64,000 nt of DNA from Akkermansiaceae bacterium (GCA_015062055.1 SUVK01000005.1:21207-85206); one strand, 5' to 3'; shown: positions 41,208 to 49,677, counted from the stretch's first letter. The notes: generated from the sequence alone by a model not told the origin. Numbers and translations: made by a program.

Positions 41208-41891
41208 ATGAATAGGCATTCACTCTTCATTCTGTTTTCTTTGTTAAGCTCCATGGGCGTGTGTAGCTGTTGTCTGCAAAATACACCACAGTATGATGCA
41301 TCTGTTCATGGGCGCCCTGAGTCCGATTGGTATGCTGCAGAAAATGATATGTCTCATTTTTACCCGGTTCCCCTGCATCCGCAGGTGCGTCATCATGAAG
41401 TGAACCATTTGCTGCAGAGCCCCGATGCTTTGGAGCGTAAACATGGTAGGAAATTGCAACATCTTATACAGGGGGTAGACGCAGCAGCCGCACTCCTGAG
41501 CCATTTGAGCCCCGCAGAAAAAGAAGCCTTAGCTCTGGCCTATTTGCATGAGTATGAGGTGTCGCTGGCACAACACCAAATAAGTACAGCCGCTCAGATA
41601 TGCGATAAGGAAGAATACTTGAGAAGTGGCTCTTGTATCAGTAATTGGGATGGTATGCTCAACCGTGCCGTATCTCGTTTGACGCTAGAGCAACAATCCA
41701 TTCTTCATACAGATGGAGGCGTGGCCTTTATGGAAGGCTATGGCGGTTATATGTTACTGCGCTATGTGGCCTACAATCCGCAAGTAAATGCAGAAACTCG
41801 GCGAAAAGCACTTCGCATCGCTTCTTTTTGGGTAGATTGCTCCGATGGCGCCCTCAGTTACCGCGCAACATGGCTATGGAAAAGAAAATGA
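41208..41891 (+). CDS. Unknown lipoprotein
   Basis: 227 residues from ATG 41208. The signal peptide MNRHSLFILFSLLSSMGVC ends in a cysteine cluster (CSCC), one of which is probably lipidated. The mature part is His- and Leu-rich and helical (LLQSPDALERKHGRKLQHLIQG, LSPAEKEALALAYLHEYEV), with an internal GGVAFMEGYGGYMLLRYVAYNPQ segment. A likely promoter is TTGCAT, 17 bp, TAACAT (41145-41173). The end overlaps the next gene by 4 nt (ATGA). No family recognised. Confidence 0.72.
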   Translation: MNRHSLFILFSLLSSMGVCSCCLQNTPQYDASVHGRPESDWYAAENDMSHFYPVPLHPQVRHHEVNHLLQSPDALERKHGRKLQHLIQGVDAAAALLSHLSPAEKEALALAYLHEYEVSLAQHQISTAAQICDKEEYLRSGSCISNWDGMLNRAVSRLTLEQQSILHTDGGVAFMEGYGGYMLLRYVAYNPQVNAETRRKALRIASFWVDCSDGALSYRATWLWKRK

Positions 41892-42508
41892 ACAATAAAC
41901 TCAACATAAATAGATATCTTATCTGTTTCTCGATTCTTTGTTTAGTATTTACATTTATTGGTAAATGCTATTTAGAGAATAGGAACGAGCGGAGGGCTCT
42001 GGAGCACCGGAAATACGAGGAAGATGTTAGAAAATCAATAGACGAAGCAATAAATGAAGCTCTGGTAGCCAGTGAGGCTCCCGGCGTGTCTGATACCGGT
42101 TTTCAAGATATCAAAAAGATGGTCTCGTTGTGTAAATGTGAGGCTTCTCAAAACCGGGCCGGAGATTGGATGCTGGTGATTGCTTTTAAGAATATGACGG
42201 GCGAGTGCGTACATTTGGATATGTACAGTCACTCCGGTGTAGAGCAGGTTTACCCGCCTTGGATAACACTTGATGAAGAAAGCTCTGTGTTGCCGGGTCT
42301 TCCGGATTCTTTTACCATACCTGCGCATGAAACATTCACCATCTCATGCCCGTTACCCGCAGAATGTGTCACGTGGGTTTCGGATGGGAAGTCTTGCTCT
42401 TTCTCCTATACCGTTCAGCATTGGAAACTCGGTTCCCTCTCCGTAGATGGCGACGGCGATATGTGTAGCTTTTCTTCAGCGATAAGTTGTAAGCCCATCT
42501 CTGAGTAG
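41888..42508 (+). CDS. Unknown single-pass membrane protein
   Basis: 206 residues from ATG 41888, overlapping the lipoprotein stop. The longer frame from 41645 is a shadow of that gene. One TM helix (YLICFSILCLVFTFIGKCYL) is followed by a charged helix (RRALEHRKYEEDVRKSIDEAI) and a beta-rich domain with paired cysteines (VSLCKCEASQNRAGDWMLVIAFKNMTGECVHLDM; FTISCPLPAECVTW; SFSSAISCKP). It resembles an extracytoplasmic beta-sandwich. It is translationally coupled to the lipoprotein, so the two likely interact. Confidence 0.7.
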   Translation: MNNKLNINRYLICFSILCLVFTFIGKCYLENRNERRALEHRKYEEDVRKSIDEAINEALVASEAPGVSDTGFQDIKKMVSLCKCEASQNRAGDWMLVIAFKNMTGECVHLDMYSHSGVEQVYPPWITLDEESSVLPGLPDSFTIPAHETFTISCPLPAECVTWVSDGKSCSFSYTVQHWKLGSLSVDGDGDMCSFSSAISCKPISE

Positions 42509-42520
42509 CCTCTTTTGCGA

Positions 42521-42558
42521 GCACATCGTGCAGATCGGAACCTTTGAGCACGATGTGC
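42521..42558. terminator. Bidirectional terminator
   Basis: 11-bp perfect stem GCACATCGTGC / GCACGATGTGC with a 16-nt loop between convergent genes; TGTTATTTTT follows on the + strand. Confidence 0.65.
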
Positions 42559-42574
42559 TGTTATTTTTGCAGAT

Positions 42575-42802
42575 TTATGACTGCGAGGCAAATTGCTTTG
42601 CTGAGCCGAGGGTGTCGATGTGCTTGACCATTTCAAAGAGATTCATTTCACCTACTTCTTTTTGTGCGGCAAAGTGAAGAAATTCTTCGAGCGCGGTTGC
42701 TAATACGGTGGTGCGATTCTCGCACGCCAGCGTATTCATGGCACTTTCTAATCGATTTAACAACGACTCCGAACAACGAAATGTAACAGTTTTAAGATTC
42801 AT
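42575..42802 (-). CDS. Small ribbon-helix-helix-like protein
   Basis: 75 residues: MNLKTVTFRCSESLLNRLES begins like CopG/Arc DNA-binding proteins (a short beta strand with alternating residues, then two helices: LLNRLESAMNTLACE, NRTTVLATALEEFLHFA). It could be an antitoxin or a transcriptional regulator; no toxin gene is beside it. The neighbour across the promoter region is a small AP2-like protein in the opposite orientation. The promoter is near-leaderless. Confidence 0.65.
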   Translation of the reverse strand: MNLKTVTFRCSESLLNRLESAMNTLACENRTTVLATALEEFLHFAAQKEVGEMNLFEMVKHIDTLGSAKQFASQS

Positions 42803-42811
42803 GGCGATTTC

Positions 42812-42839
42812 AGATTAGCATGTTTCTCTGCGTCTTCAA
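42812..42839 (-). promoter_or_regulatory. Promoter of RHH gene, near-leaderless
   Basis: TTGAAG (42839-42834), 16 bp, TAATCT (42817-42812), 9 nt to the ATG. Confidence 0.45.
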
Positions 42840-42869
42840 GTAAAGTTGGATGTATACCTCTAATTCATA

Positions 42870-42898
42870 TAGAAATAGTATAAAAAATATATTATCAT
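42870..42898 (+). promoter_or_regulatory. Candidate promoter of AP2-like gene, near-leaderless
   Basis: TAGAAA, 17 bp, TATCAT (42893-42898), 9 nt to the ATG. Confidence 0.4.
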
Positions 42899-42907
42899 AG
42901 CTCCGCC

Positions 42908-43198
42908 ATGAAAACATTACGCAATATCACACGGTTCACATACGAGTTTACTTCGTTTCAAGGTTGGCGGGTTACCCTTTGCCGAAACCAGATGCACTTT
43001 ACTCGCTATTTTTCCGACAAGCAATACGGCGGGGAAGAAGAGTCTTTGGCAGCGGCCTTGGCAACGCGAGACAAAGTGTTGGCAGCATTACGCCGCCACC
43101 CTAATAATCCGCAGCAGGCATTTGCAGAATGCCGGGAAGAGGAGCAGAGTGGTCTTTATCCCAAGGGGCTGCGCCCGCGTAAAGGGAGTGCAGCGTAA
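42908..43198 (+). CDS. Small AP2-like DNA-binding protein
   Basis: 96 residues. The core GWRVTLCRNQMHFTRYFSDKQYGGEEESLAAALATRDKVLAAL has the AP2/integrase-like layout: three beta strands with a W/R pattern, then YFSD-x-x-YGG and a helix that includes AL-x-x-RD. Bacterial proteins of this shape are often linked to mobile elements or act as regulators. The C-terminus is basic (LRPRKGSAA). It is divergent from the RHH gene and convergent with queA (8-nt gap). A DNA-binding role is inferred. Confidence 0.68.
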   Translation: MKTLRNITRFTYEFTSFQGWRVTLCRNQMHFTRYFSDKQYGGEEESLAAALATRDKVLAALRRHPNNPQQAFAECREEEQSGLYPKGLRPRKGSAA

Positions 43199-43206
43199 TC
43201 TGCTCC

Positions 43207-44184
43207 TTACAGTATCAGCATGCAATCTCCGTAAGAGAAAAACCTGTAGCGATTCTCGACGGCCTGACGGTATGCTTCCATAATCAAATCTTTACCGGCA
43301 AAAGCACATACCAGCATGATAAGGGTACTTTGTGGCAGGTGGAAGTTGGTGAGCAAGCCGCCTGTCACCTTGTACTCATAGCCGGGGTAAATGAAGATGT
43401 CGGTGTCTCCGCTGCATGGTTGCAGCGGGCGACCATGGCGAGTAGCCAAAGTTTCGAGTACGCGCACGCTGGTAGTACCCACGGCAATAACCCTGCGTGC
43501 TTGCTCTACGGCTGCTGCCGTATCGGCAGGCAGGGTAAAGCTTTCACGGTGCATGTGGTGGTCTTCGATAAACTCTGCCTTAACGGGGCGAAAGGTGCCT
43601 ACCCCCACGTGTAGCGTTACAAAGCTGTGAGGTACGGCTGCTAAAATCTCGGGGGTGAAGTGCAGGCCTGCCGTGGGGGCGGCAATAGCCCCTTCGTGTT
43701 CGGCATAGACGGTTTGGTAGCGCTCTTTGTCGGCAGGTTCGCTTTCGCGGTTCATGTAGTGGGGTAAAGCCAGTCTGCCATATACCTCGGGGTCAATGAA
43801 CTTATCCCATCGAATGTAGCGGTAGCCTTCATCATCAATGGATTCTACTGTTCCGGTAGCATCGCCTACCTGCACGGTGCGGCCCACTTTCATTTTTTTG
43901 CCCGGACGCACCATGCATTTCCATACCAGCTCTTGGGCAAGCCCGGCGCGCACCAGTTCGATAGTGCCATCATTGCTGAAATAGCGTGCCGGTACCACTT
44001 TTGTGTTGTTGAGGACAAAGTGGTCTCCGGGTTGCACGTATTCCAAAATGTCGGCGAATCGGCGGTGCTCGATGCGGCCGGTGTTGCGGTGTACCACCAA
44101 CATGCGGCTCGCTGCACGGTCAGGCAGCGGGCGGTCTGCTATCAGTTCTTCGGGTAAATGATAATCGAAGTCAACGGTGCGCAT
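43207..44184 (-). CDS. queA: S-adenosylmethionine:tRNA ribosyltransferase-isomerase
   Basis: 325 residues. It transfers the ribosyl group of SAM to preQ1 in tRNA to give epoxyqueuosine. Signatures: FDYHLPEELIADRPLPDRAASRMLV, DHFVLNNTKVVPARYF, GAIAAPTAGLHFTPEIL, LHVGVGTFRPVKAE, HRESFTLP, VGTTSVRVLETL, LLTNFHLPQSTLIMLVCAFAG and the YRFFSYGDCMLIL end. It lies 26 nt after gltX in the same direction. GluQ, which modifies queuosine further, is encoded 8 kb away. Confidence 0.95.
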   Translation of the reverse strand: MRTVDFDYHLPEELIADRPLPDRAASRMLVVHRNTGRIEHRRFADILEYVQPGDHFVLNNTKVVPARYFSNDGTIELVRAGLAQELVWKCMVRPGKKMKVGRTVQVGDATGTVESIDDEGYRYIRWDKFIDPEVYGRLALPHYMNRESEPADKERYQTVYAEHEGAIAAPTAGLHFTPEILAAVPHSFVTLHVGVGTFRPVKAEFIEDHHMHRESFTLPADTAAAVEQARRVIAVGTTSVRVLETLATRHGRPLQPCSGDTDIFIYPGYEYKVTGGLLTNFHLPQSTLIMLVCAFAGKDLIMEAYRQAVENRYRFFSYGDCMLIL

Positions 44185-44210
44185 GTCAATGGCTGTGTGT
44201 TTCTGTTAAA

Positions 44211-45566
44211 TCAGCAGGGGAAGATGCTGATGCGGCGCAGTACCTCTTCACGGCCCAGCACCTGCATAATGACATCTATGCCCGGGCCTGCGTGTGTGCC
44301 GGTAAGAGCCATGCGCAGCGGGAACATCATGGCGCCCACTTTCACACCGTTGGCTTTTGCCAAGGGCTTGATGACTTGGAAGGCTGCCTCGCCGCTCCAC
44401 TCTTCTATGCCATTGAAGGCTTCTACTAAATGATTAAGCATCTCTCCGGCATTGTCTTGTAACTTTGCCATGCTCTCTTGCTCGTACTCCAGCATTTGTA
44501 CCCATTTTACCCAAGCGGGTACCTCGCTGAGTAATTGTACCTTCGTTTGGACGGAGGGCAGAGCCTCTCGCAGCTGTGCCGTATCGGTCAGTCCTGCTGC
44601 GGTGCAGAACGGCATGGCAAGCTCACAGAAGCGGGTGGGCGCCAGCTTCATGATGTGCTGCTGGTTCATCCACTTGCATTTGGTGATGTCGAACTTGGCA
44701 GCAGCGCGGTTTACGTTCTCCAGCGAGAAGAGGTCAATCAGTTGTTCTTTGGTGAATACCTCTTCGTCGCTCTTGCTGCTCCAGCCGAGCAAGGCGATGA
44801 AGTTGATGACGGCATCGGGCAAGAAGCCTTCCTCGGGGTAGTTACCCAGCTGGGCCCCTACGTCGCGCTTGCTCATTTTAGAACCATCGGGGTTCTGAAT
44901 CAACGGTATATGGGCATATACCGGCGGCTCTACTCCGAAAGCATCGAAAAGTTGCAAATGCTTAAATGTGTTCATGATGTGGTCTTCACCGCGTATCACA
45001 TGAGAAATCTTCATCTCGATATCATCTACGACGTTGACCAAGTGGAAAATGTAGGAGCCGTCGGTGCGCTTCACCACCATGTCGGGGGTATTATCCTCGT
45101 TGGTGTAGTCTACCGAAATATCACCGCACACCAAGTCATGCAGAGTCATGACGCCCTCGCGCTTAAAACGGAATCGCCATACCGTGCCCTCGCTGGTGCC
45201 GGGTATCTCGTCGCCGTTCTTGTCTCTCTTGTTGGGGGCAGGGCACTCGTATACTCGGCCCATCTCTACCAACTTGTTGAAGTAGCGGTCGTATATATCT
45301 TTACGTTGGCTTTGGAAGTACGGCTCGCAAGGGCCTCCTTTACCCTCACCTTCATCCCAATCCAAACCCAGCCAGCTCATGCCGGTGAAGATTGCCTTCA
45401 TGGCGTCTTCTACATGGCGTTCTTGGTCTGTGTCTTCTATGCGAAGAATGAAAGTGCCGCCCATTTTACGGGCAAAGAGATAATTGAACAAAGCGGTGCG
45501 GGCCCCACCAATGTGCAGATAGCCGGTGGGCGACGGTGCGAAGCGTGTACGTATAGCCGTTGACAT
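44211..45566 (-). CDS. gltX: Glutamyl-tRNA synthetase
   Basis: 451 residues from ATG 45566; the five extra residues from 45581 would start before the -10 box. Class I synthetase with the HIGH motif as YLHIGGART, LRIEDTDQERH, VDDIEMKISHVIRGEDH and the KMSKS motif in GSKMSKRDVGAQLG. A complete C-terminal anticodon-binding domain follows, unlike GluQ. It charges tRNA-Glu (and possibly tRNA-Gln; no Gat genes are seen here). It is transcribed with queA. Confidence 0.95.
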   Translation of the reverse strand: MSTAIRTRFAPSPTGYLHIGGARTALFNYLFARKMGGTFILRIEDTDQERHVEDAMKAIFTGMSWLGLDWDEGEGKGGPCEPYFQSQRKDIYDRYFNKLVEMGRVYECPAPNKRDKNGDEIPGTSEGTVWRFRFKREGVMTLHDLVCGDISVDYTNEDNTPDMVVKRTDGSYIFHLVNVVDDIEMKISHVIRGEDHIMNTFKHLQLFDAFGVEPPVYAHIPLIQNPDGSKMSKRDVGAQLGNYPEEGFLPDAVINFIALLGWSSKSDEEVFTKEQLIDLFSLENVNRAAAKFDITKCKWMNQQHIMKLAPTRFCELAMPFCTAAGLTDTAQLREALPSVQTKVQLLSEVPAWVKWVQMLEYEQESMAKLQDNAGEMLNHLVEAFNGIEEWSGEAAFQVIKPLAKANGVKVGAMMFPLRMALTGTHAGPGIDVIMQVLGREEVLRRISIFPC

Positions 45567-45572
45567 GCGCGC

Positions 45573-45601
45573 CTTATACACCTAATTACCCATTTTGGCA
45601 A
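45573..45601 (-). promoter_or_regulatory. gltX promoter, predicted leaderless
   Basis: TTGCCA (45601-45596), 17 bp, TATAAG (45578-45573), 6 nt to ATG 45566. Confidence 0.6.
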
Positions 45602-45714
45602 GTCTAAAATGCCCCTTATGCCCTATACTTTATTGATTTTTGTGGGCAATATAAGGTTTTGAGCCGATTTCAACGGTGGGCATCATAATAGAACTCAGGG
45701 CGGTGCCGCAAGCA

Positions 45715-45749
45715 ATATCCCCACCGGCCGTTGAGCGCGATGGGGATAT
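45715..45749 (-). terminator. Possible lpxD terminator
   Basis: 9-bp stem ATATCCCCA / TGGGGATAT downstream of lpxD; no T-run. Confidence 0.4.
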
Positions 45750-45771
45750 GATTTCGAATCTGTAGATTTCC

Positions 45772-46848
45772 TTAATTGCCGGCTTGTTCTGCCATGGCTT
45801 GGTCAATCAAGGCTTTGATTTCTTCTGCCTGCTTCTTGAGCGCCATCATCTCTTTCATGGCATCGGGTAATTTGCGGATGGCTGCATACTGCTTCGCTGC
45901 ATCTTTGTAGGGAGATGCCGGGGCACCCCAATATACTTGGCCTCCCTCAAGCGATGACATTACACCCGTGCGTGCTGCCAAGACTGCCTTGTCGCCTACA
46001 CTGATGTGACCGGCAATACCCACCTGGGCGGCTACTGTTACATAGTCGCCTATCTTCGTGCTGCCGGCAACGCCGCTTTGAGATACGATAACCGTGTGCT
46101 TTCCTACAACAACATTGTGGCCTATTTGCACCAAGTTATCAATCTTGGAGCCTTCGCCGATAATGGTGCGGCCAAAACGGGCGCGGTCGATGGTGGTGTT
46201 GGCGCCAATGTCTACGCAATCTCCAATTTCGACAATACCTACCTGGTCTACCGTCTCATAGCGCCCGGTCTCGTTATTCAATAAGAACCCGAATCCGTCA
46301 GAACCGATGACGGCCCCGGGTTGCACTACGACTTTGTTGCCGAGAATACAGCGCTCTCGCACTACAACTCGAGCATACAATTTGCAGTCTTTACCCAGTA
46401 CGGCAGATTTGCCGATGACGCAGCCGGGGCCGATATCGCAACCGTCTCCTACCTCTGCTCCGGCTTCGATGATGGCTCCTGCACTCACTCGTACTTTGTC
46501 GGGATTAATCTTGGCGGTCGGGTCTACGACGGCACTTGCTGCAATACCCGGCACAAAATCATTGGCAGCCTTCATGAAGTGCTCTACCATGGCGTTGAAT
46601 GCCAATGAGGGGTTTTCTACCTCAATAAAGGCCACGCCTTCCGGGTATTCCGGGAGTGCAGGGGGGACTAATACGATGCCTGCCTTTGTGGCAAGAAAGT
46701 CTTTGTAGTATTTCTCGTTGCCCAAGAAAGAAACTTCCTGCGGTGTGGCGTCTGCTAATGTAGCAACTCCGGAGACCGTAGCCTCCGGAGCACCGCTGAG
46801 AATTTTTCCTCCGGTGAGCGCGAGAACTTCAGAGAGAGTGAGGTTCAT
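45772..46848 (-). CDS. lpxD: UDP-3-O-acylglucosamine N-acyltransferase LpxD
   Basis: 358 residues. It adds the N-linked acyl chain in lipid A synthesis, so the host makes lipopolysaccharide. The N-terminal uridine-binding domain (LTGGKILSGAPEATVSGVATLADATPQEVSFL) is followed by a left-handed beta-helix of hexapeptide repeats (IIEAGAEVGDGCDIGPGCVIG and on). The catalytic His244 is in VQIGHNVVVGKH, and GSDGFGF is conserved. A C-terminal helix follows. It lies 36 nt after the Skp gene, the classic skp-lpxD order. Confidence 0.95.
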   Translation of the reverse strand: MNLTLSEVLALTGGKILSGAPEATVSGVATLADATPQEVSFLGNEKYYKDFLATKAGIVLVPPALPEYPEGVAFIEVENPSLAFNAMVEHFMKAANDFVPGIAASAVVDPTAKINPDKVRVSAGAIIEAGAEVGDGCDIGPGCVIGKSAVLGKDCKLYARVVVRERCILGNKVVVQPGAVIGSDGFGFLLNNETGRYETVDQVGIVEIGDCVDIGANTTIDRARFGRTIIGEGSKIDNLVQIGHNVVVGKHTVIVSQSGVAGSTKIGDYVTVAAQVGIAGHISVGDKAVLAARTGVMSSLEGGQVYWGAPASPYKDAAKQYAAIRKLPDAMKEMMALKKQAEEIKALIDQAMAEQAGN

Positions 46849-46884
46849 AAGCGACTCGGTGAGAATAAGTGTTGATGTTGTTTT

Positions 46885-47511
46885 TTATTGCTGAGGCAGA
46901 TTAATGCCGGCTTTGCGCAGCTCTGCATCGGCATCGAAACCGGCAGGTGCATCAGCATTAATCTTCTGAATCATCTGCGGGGTGATGTCGTACGACACAT
47001 TCACATGCGGGAACACCTTGGTGCGCGTTGCTCCATTAATGGCACTGGAGTCAATTACCAAATCGTAACCGGCCCGGGCTGCTTCATCTTTGATGCACTT
47101 CTGCACATCGGCAAAGAGAATCTGAATATCGCGGCTGTAAAGCTCTTGGAATGCCTTCTGACGAGTGTCGACATACTGTTTGAGCTCCTCTTGCTTAGCA
47201 AGAATTTCTGCTCTTTTAGCTTCAAGCTTTTTGCGCAGCTCAGCATTCTCTTTGTCAGAGCGAGAGGGATCATGCTGTGCACGCATGGTTTCGAACTCTT
47301 GCATGAGCTTGGAAATCTCTGCTTGGCGTTTTTCTACTTCCGTGCGAATTTCCGTCATGGCGGTGCGGAGGTGTTCCTCCGTTTCAAAGCGCTTGTAGTA
47401 CTTGGTGTACACAAGGTTGACATCTACAGATGCCAATTTGAGATCTGCCTGTACGGTGGAGGCCAAGGCGGTCAGGGTTACTGCTGCTGTCGAAATAATG
47501 GGCAACTTCAT
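46885..47511 (-). CDS. OmpH/Skp-family periplasmic chaperone
   Basis: 208 residues from ATG 47511. Signal peptide MKLPIISTAAVTLTALASTVQA. The motif LASVDVNLVYTKYYKR opens the Skp core, followed by two long coiled-coil arms (about residues 45-125, highly charged: EKRQAEISKLMQEFETMRAQ, LEAKRAEILAKQEELKQYV) and the closing strand YDLVIDSSAI. It holds unfolded outer-membrane proteins, for example the autotransporter encoded in this window. The C-terminal extension is about 40 residues. It lies upstream of lpxD. Confidence 0.9.
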   Translation of the reverse strand: MKLPIISTAAVTLTALASTVQADLKLASVDVNLVYTKYYKRFETEEHLRTAMTEIRTEVEKRQAEISKLMQEFETMRAQHDPSRSDKENAELRKKLEAKRAEILAKQEELKQYVDTRQKAFQELYSRDIQILFADVQKCIKDEAARAGYDLVIDSSAINGATRTKVFPHVNVSYDITPQMIQKINADAPAGFDADAELRKAGINLPQQ

Positions 47512-47541
47512 AATCGTAAAATTAGGTCTGATGACGTTATA

Positions 47542-47569
47542 ATTATACGAAGCCGGAGCCATTAGTCAA
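47542..47569 (-). promoter_or_regulatory. skp-lpxD promoter
   Basis: TTGACT (47569-47564), 16 bp, TATAAT (47547-47542); leader about 24 nt, no Shine-Dalgarno site. Confidence 0.6.
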
Positions 47570-47624
47570 GCATGTGTTATGACAACTCGGCAAAAATGAC
47601 ATAAAATAAGTCTGATGAACCTAC

Positions 47625-47653
47625 TTGCCACGCAATTCAAATTGTGATAGAAT
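47625..47653 (+). promoter_or_regulatory. Promoter of MBL hydrolase gene, predicted leaderless
   Basis: TTGCCA (47625-47630), 17 bp, TAGAAT (47648-47653), 7 nt to ATG 47661. The longest ORF starts on the TTG of the -35 box. Confidence 0.65.
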
Positions 47654-47660
47654 GCATGGC

Positions 47661-48464
47661 ATGGCGGAATTAGTGATGTTGGGCACGGGTAATGCTGCTG
47701 TAACGCAGTGTTACAATACTTGTTTTGCAGTGCGAAACGGAGAATTTGTTTTCTTGGTAGATGCCGGCGGGGGCAATGGTATTCTGCACCAATTAGAATC
47801 AGCGGGAATTACTTTGCAAAGCATTCATCAAATTTTTGTTACGCATACCCACACCGATCATATATTGGGTGTGGTGTGGGTCGTACGTATGATTGCGCAA
47901 AGTATGAATGCGGGTAAATATAGAGATGCTCTACAGGTGTATGGCCATGCAGAGGCCATGCAGGTGCTCGAAATGATATGCCGCAGTACGCTGCCGGCCA
48001 AGGTGTGTGCTCATTTCGGCAAGGATATTTTGTTTTGCCCATTGGAGGATCATGCCGAGTTCGAGGCAGCAGGCATGCAGGGGTGCGCGTTCGATATAGG
48101 CTCGACCAAGGCTCAACAGTTCGGCTTTTCTCTGCGTTTACCCTGCGGTAAGCGTTTTACTTGTTTGGGGGATGAGCCCTATAACGAGCGTGCTCGTGAT
48201 TTTGCTGCCGGGGCCGATTGGTTGTTGTGCGAGGCCTTTTGCCTGTATGAAGATCGCGAGCGCTTTAACCCCTACGAGAAGCACCACAGTACGGCGGCAG
48301 ATGCCGGGCGCTTGGCTGCGCAACTCGGTGTTGTTAATCTCTTGCTTTACCATACCGAGGATAAAACACTTGCAACTCGTCGAGAGTGTTACACTCGCGA
48401 GGCTGCTGCCTACTTTGCCGGCATAATTCACGTGCCTGATGATTTGGAGTGCCTCTCTCTGTAA
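47661..48464 (+). CDS. RNase Z-like metallo-beta-lactamase-fold hydrolase
   Basis: 267 residues from ATG 47661, chosen because upstream in-frame starts fall inside the promoter; the family also starts close to MAELVMLGTGNA. The metal site THTHTDHILG, CLGDEPYN, LLCEAFC and YEKHHSTAADAGRLA (late His), with LLLYHTED, match the RNase Z/ElaC-like branch. The RNase Z exosite arm is not evident, so the substrate may be a nucleotide or small ester rather than pre-tRNA. Monocistronic. Confidence 0.85.
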   Translation: MAELVMLGTGNAAVTQCYNTCFAVRNGEFVFLVDAGGGNGILHQLESAGITLQSIHQIFVTHTHTDHILGVVWVVRMIAQSMNAGKYRDALQVYGHAEAMQVLEMICRSTLPAKVCAHFGKDILFCPLEDHAEFEAAGMQGCAFDIGSTKAQQFGFSLRLPCGKRFTCLGDEPYNERARDFAAGADWLLCEAFCLYEDRERFNPYEKHHSTAADAGRLAAQLGVVNLLLYHTEDKTLATRRECYTREAAAYFAGIIHVPDDLECLSL

Positions 48465-48482
48465 GCTTTGTGACAAACAAAA

Positions 48483-48513
48483 CCGGTTGGTGGCTTTTCT
48501 TACCACCAACCGG
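48483..48513. terminator. Bidirectional terminator
   Basis: Perfect 11-bp stem CCGGTTGGTGG / CCACCAACCGG with a 9-nt loop between convergent genes. Confidence 0.75.
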
Positions 48514-48620
48514 CTTGTACTTACACCTACTCTATGAAAAGTCGGCCGGCTCTCACCCCGGCCTTGCATATAATAGTACGGCGTTTTTTTTGAAATTCTT
48601 TCAAAATGGACAAACTTTTT

Positions 48621-49670
48621 TTAATTTTTTTGCTTCGCTTTTTCTGAGGAATAAAACTCTTCTTCCGTAATTATCTCAAAATCAATGTTATTTGACTCTT
48701 CTGCAAAATCGTCTCCAAAATCGATTTCCTCGCGCTTTTTGAGTTGATTTCCGAAGATGCGTGCAAAAATCGGGCCATTGATAAAGTCTGCCAATTCTTG
48801 CATGTTGTAGCAATTATTGTTTTGTATAATGGCAAGGGTGGGTTCAATTAATTGAGCCCCGCGGCGAGCTTGCGCAGATGCTTCTTCCCAGCAATCCGGC
48901 CATGCTTTATCCGGTGTTGTTAATTGCTCCGTATACGATTGCGCGCATTGATAGAACTGTTGCAGGCGTGCAGAATCGGCGCTTTGTGCTGCATCTGCAA
49001 ACTCATAGAGCAAAAACTGCAGTATTTGTTCGCGTTTTGTGCCGCAGAATCTGGCAGGTAACTTTGCTTCTTCGGCATCAAGAACGATTTTTTCGGAGCC
49101 ATTGGCATTCTTTTGTGTGTGACAAACCAAATCGGCACAACCCAGCGTGGGGTTGATTCTGATAATTTGTTCTGCCCTCGTGTGTATGGGGGTACGCCAC
49201 CAAGCCGGGGTTATCGTTACATCGCAGCACAAGTGCAGACTATGCTCTGCCACAAGCGTGCCATTCGGGCTGTAATATAATGTGGGTGCCGAGAAGTATG
49301 CGTAATAGACGGTTTCGACTTTTTGGGTAGTGTCTGTTGCGTGTAGTACGGGGGTGTCAACATCTGCCCTCAATTGGCCGTCTTGCGTGTATACCTTGAT
49401 ATTCCATTCTGCCGGCTGTATGATGCTGAATGCATCGGGCTGTAGGCACCCTCTCAGCACGGTGCCGCGTGGGCTTTTGTTTAATTGCCAACGGTATTCG
49501 AAGCGAATGTCATTACTGCCATCGTGTCGAGATAATTTGGTGGATGGTGTTTGATAATACTCAGGATGCTCTGCCGTGTCTTCTTCAAAAGCCGTCCGGT
49601 AGGCCAATGCCATTAAACCAACAATGCCAAGGGCCAGTATGCAGAGCGTTCTTTTATGCCATTTCTTCAT
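48621..49670 (-). CDS. Unknown membrane-anchored protein
   Basis: 349 residues. An N-terminal signal anchor (TLCILALGIVGLMALAY) is followed by a beta-rich domain (residues 50-200) with FEYRWQLNKSPRGTVLRG, WNIKVYTQDGQLRADVDT and a cysteine-containing strand LHLCCDVTI, and then a helical C-terminus with an acidic end (KREEIDFGDDFAEESNNIDFEIITEEEF). The N-terminal layout loosely recalls LptC-type proteins, but I would not assign it. Monocistronic with a leaderless promoter. Confidence 0.72.
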   Translation of the reverse strand: MKKWHKRTLCILALGIVGLMALAYRTAFEEDTAEHPEYYQTPSTKLSRHDGSNDIRFEYRWQLNKSPRGTVLRGCLQPDAFSIIQPAEWNIKVYTQDGQLRADVDTPVLHATDTTQKVETVYYAYFSAPTLYYSPNGTLVAEHSLHLCCDVTITPAWWRTPIHTRAEQIIRINPTLGCADLVCHTQKNANGSEKIVLDAEEAKLPARFCGTKREQILQFLLYEFADAAQSADSARLQQFYQCAQSYTEQLTTPDKAWPDCWEEASAQARRGAQLIEPTLAIIQNNNCYNMQELADFINGPIFARIFGNQLKKREEIDFGDDFAEESNNIDFEIITEEEFYSSEKAKQKN

Positions 49671-49677
49671 GCCACTT

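Noticed and set aside
41645..41887. N-terminal extension of the single-pass membrane protein
   Set aside because: It reads the lipoprotein gene in another frame; the ATGA overlap at 41888 and the TM helix directly after define the start.
44535..45563. 342-residue frame opposite gltX
   Set aside because: Fully overlaps a well-supported synthetase gene and shows no motif.
45600..45771. Search for a tRNA or small RNA in the gltX-lpxD gap
   Set aside because: No cloverleaf, T-loop motif or conserved RNA pattern was seen, only a terminator-like hairpin.
47625..47660. Upstream TTG/ATG starts of the MBL hydrolase gene
   Set aside because: These codons lie in the -35 and -10 boxes of a near-consensus promoter, so they are probably not transcribed.
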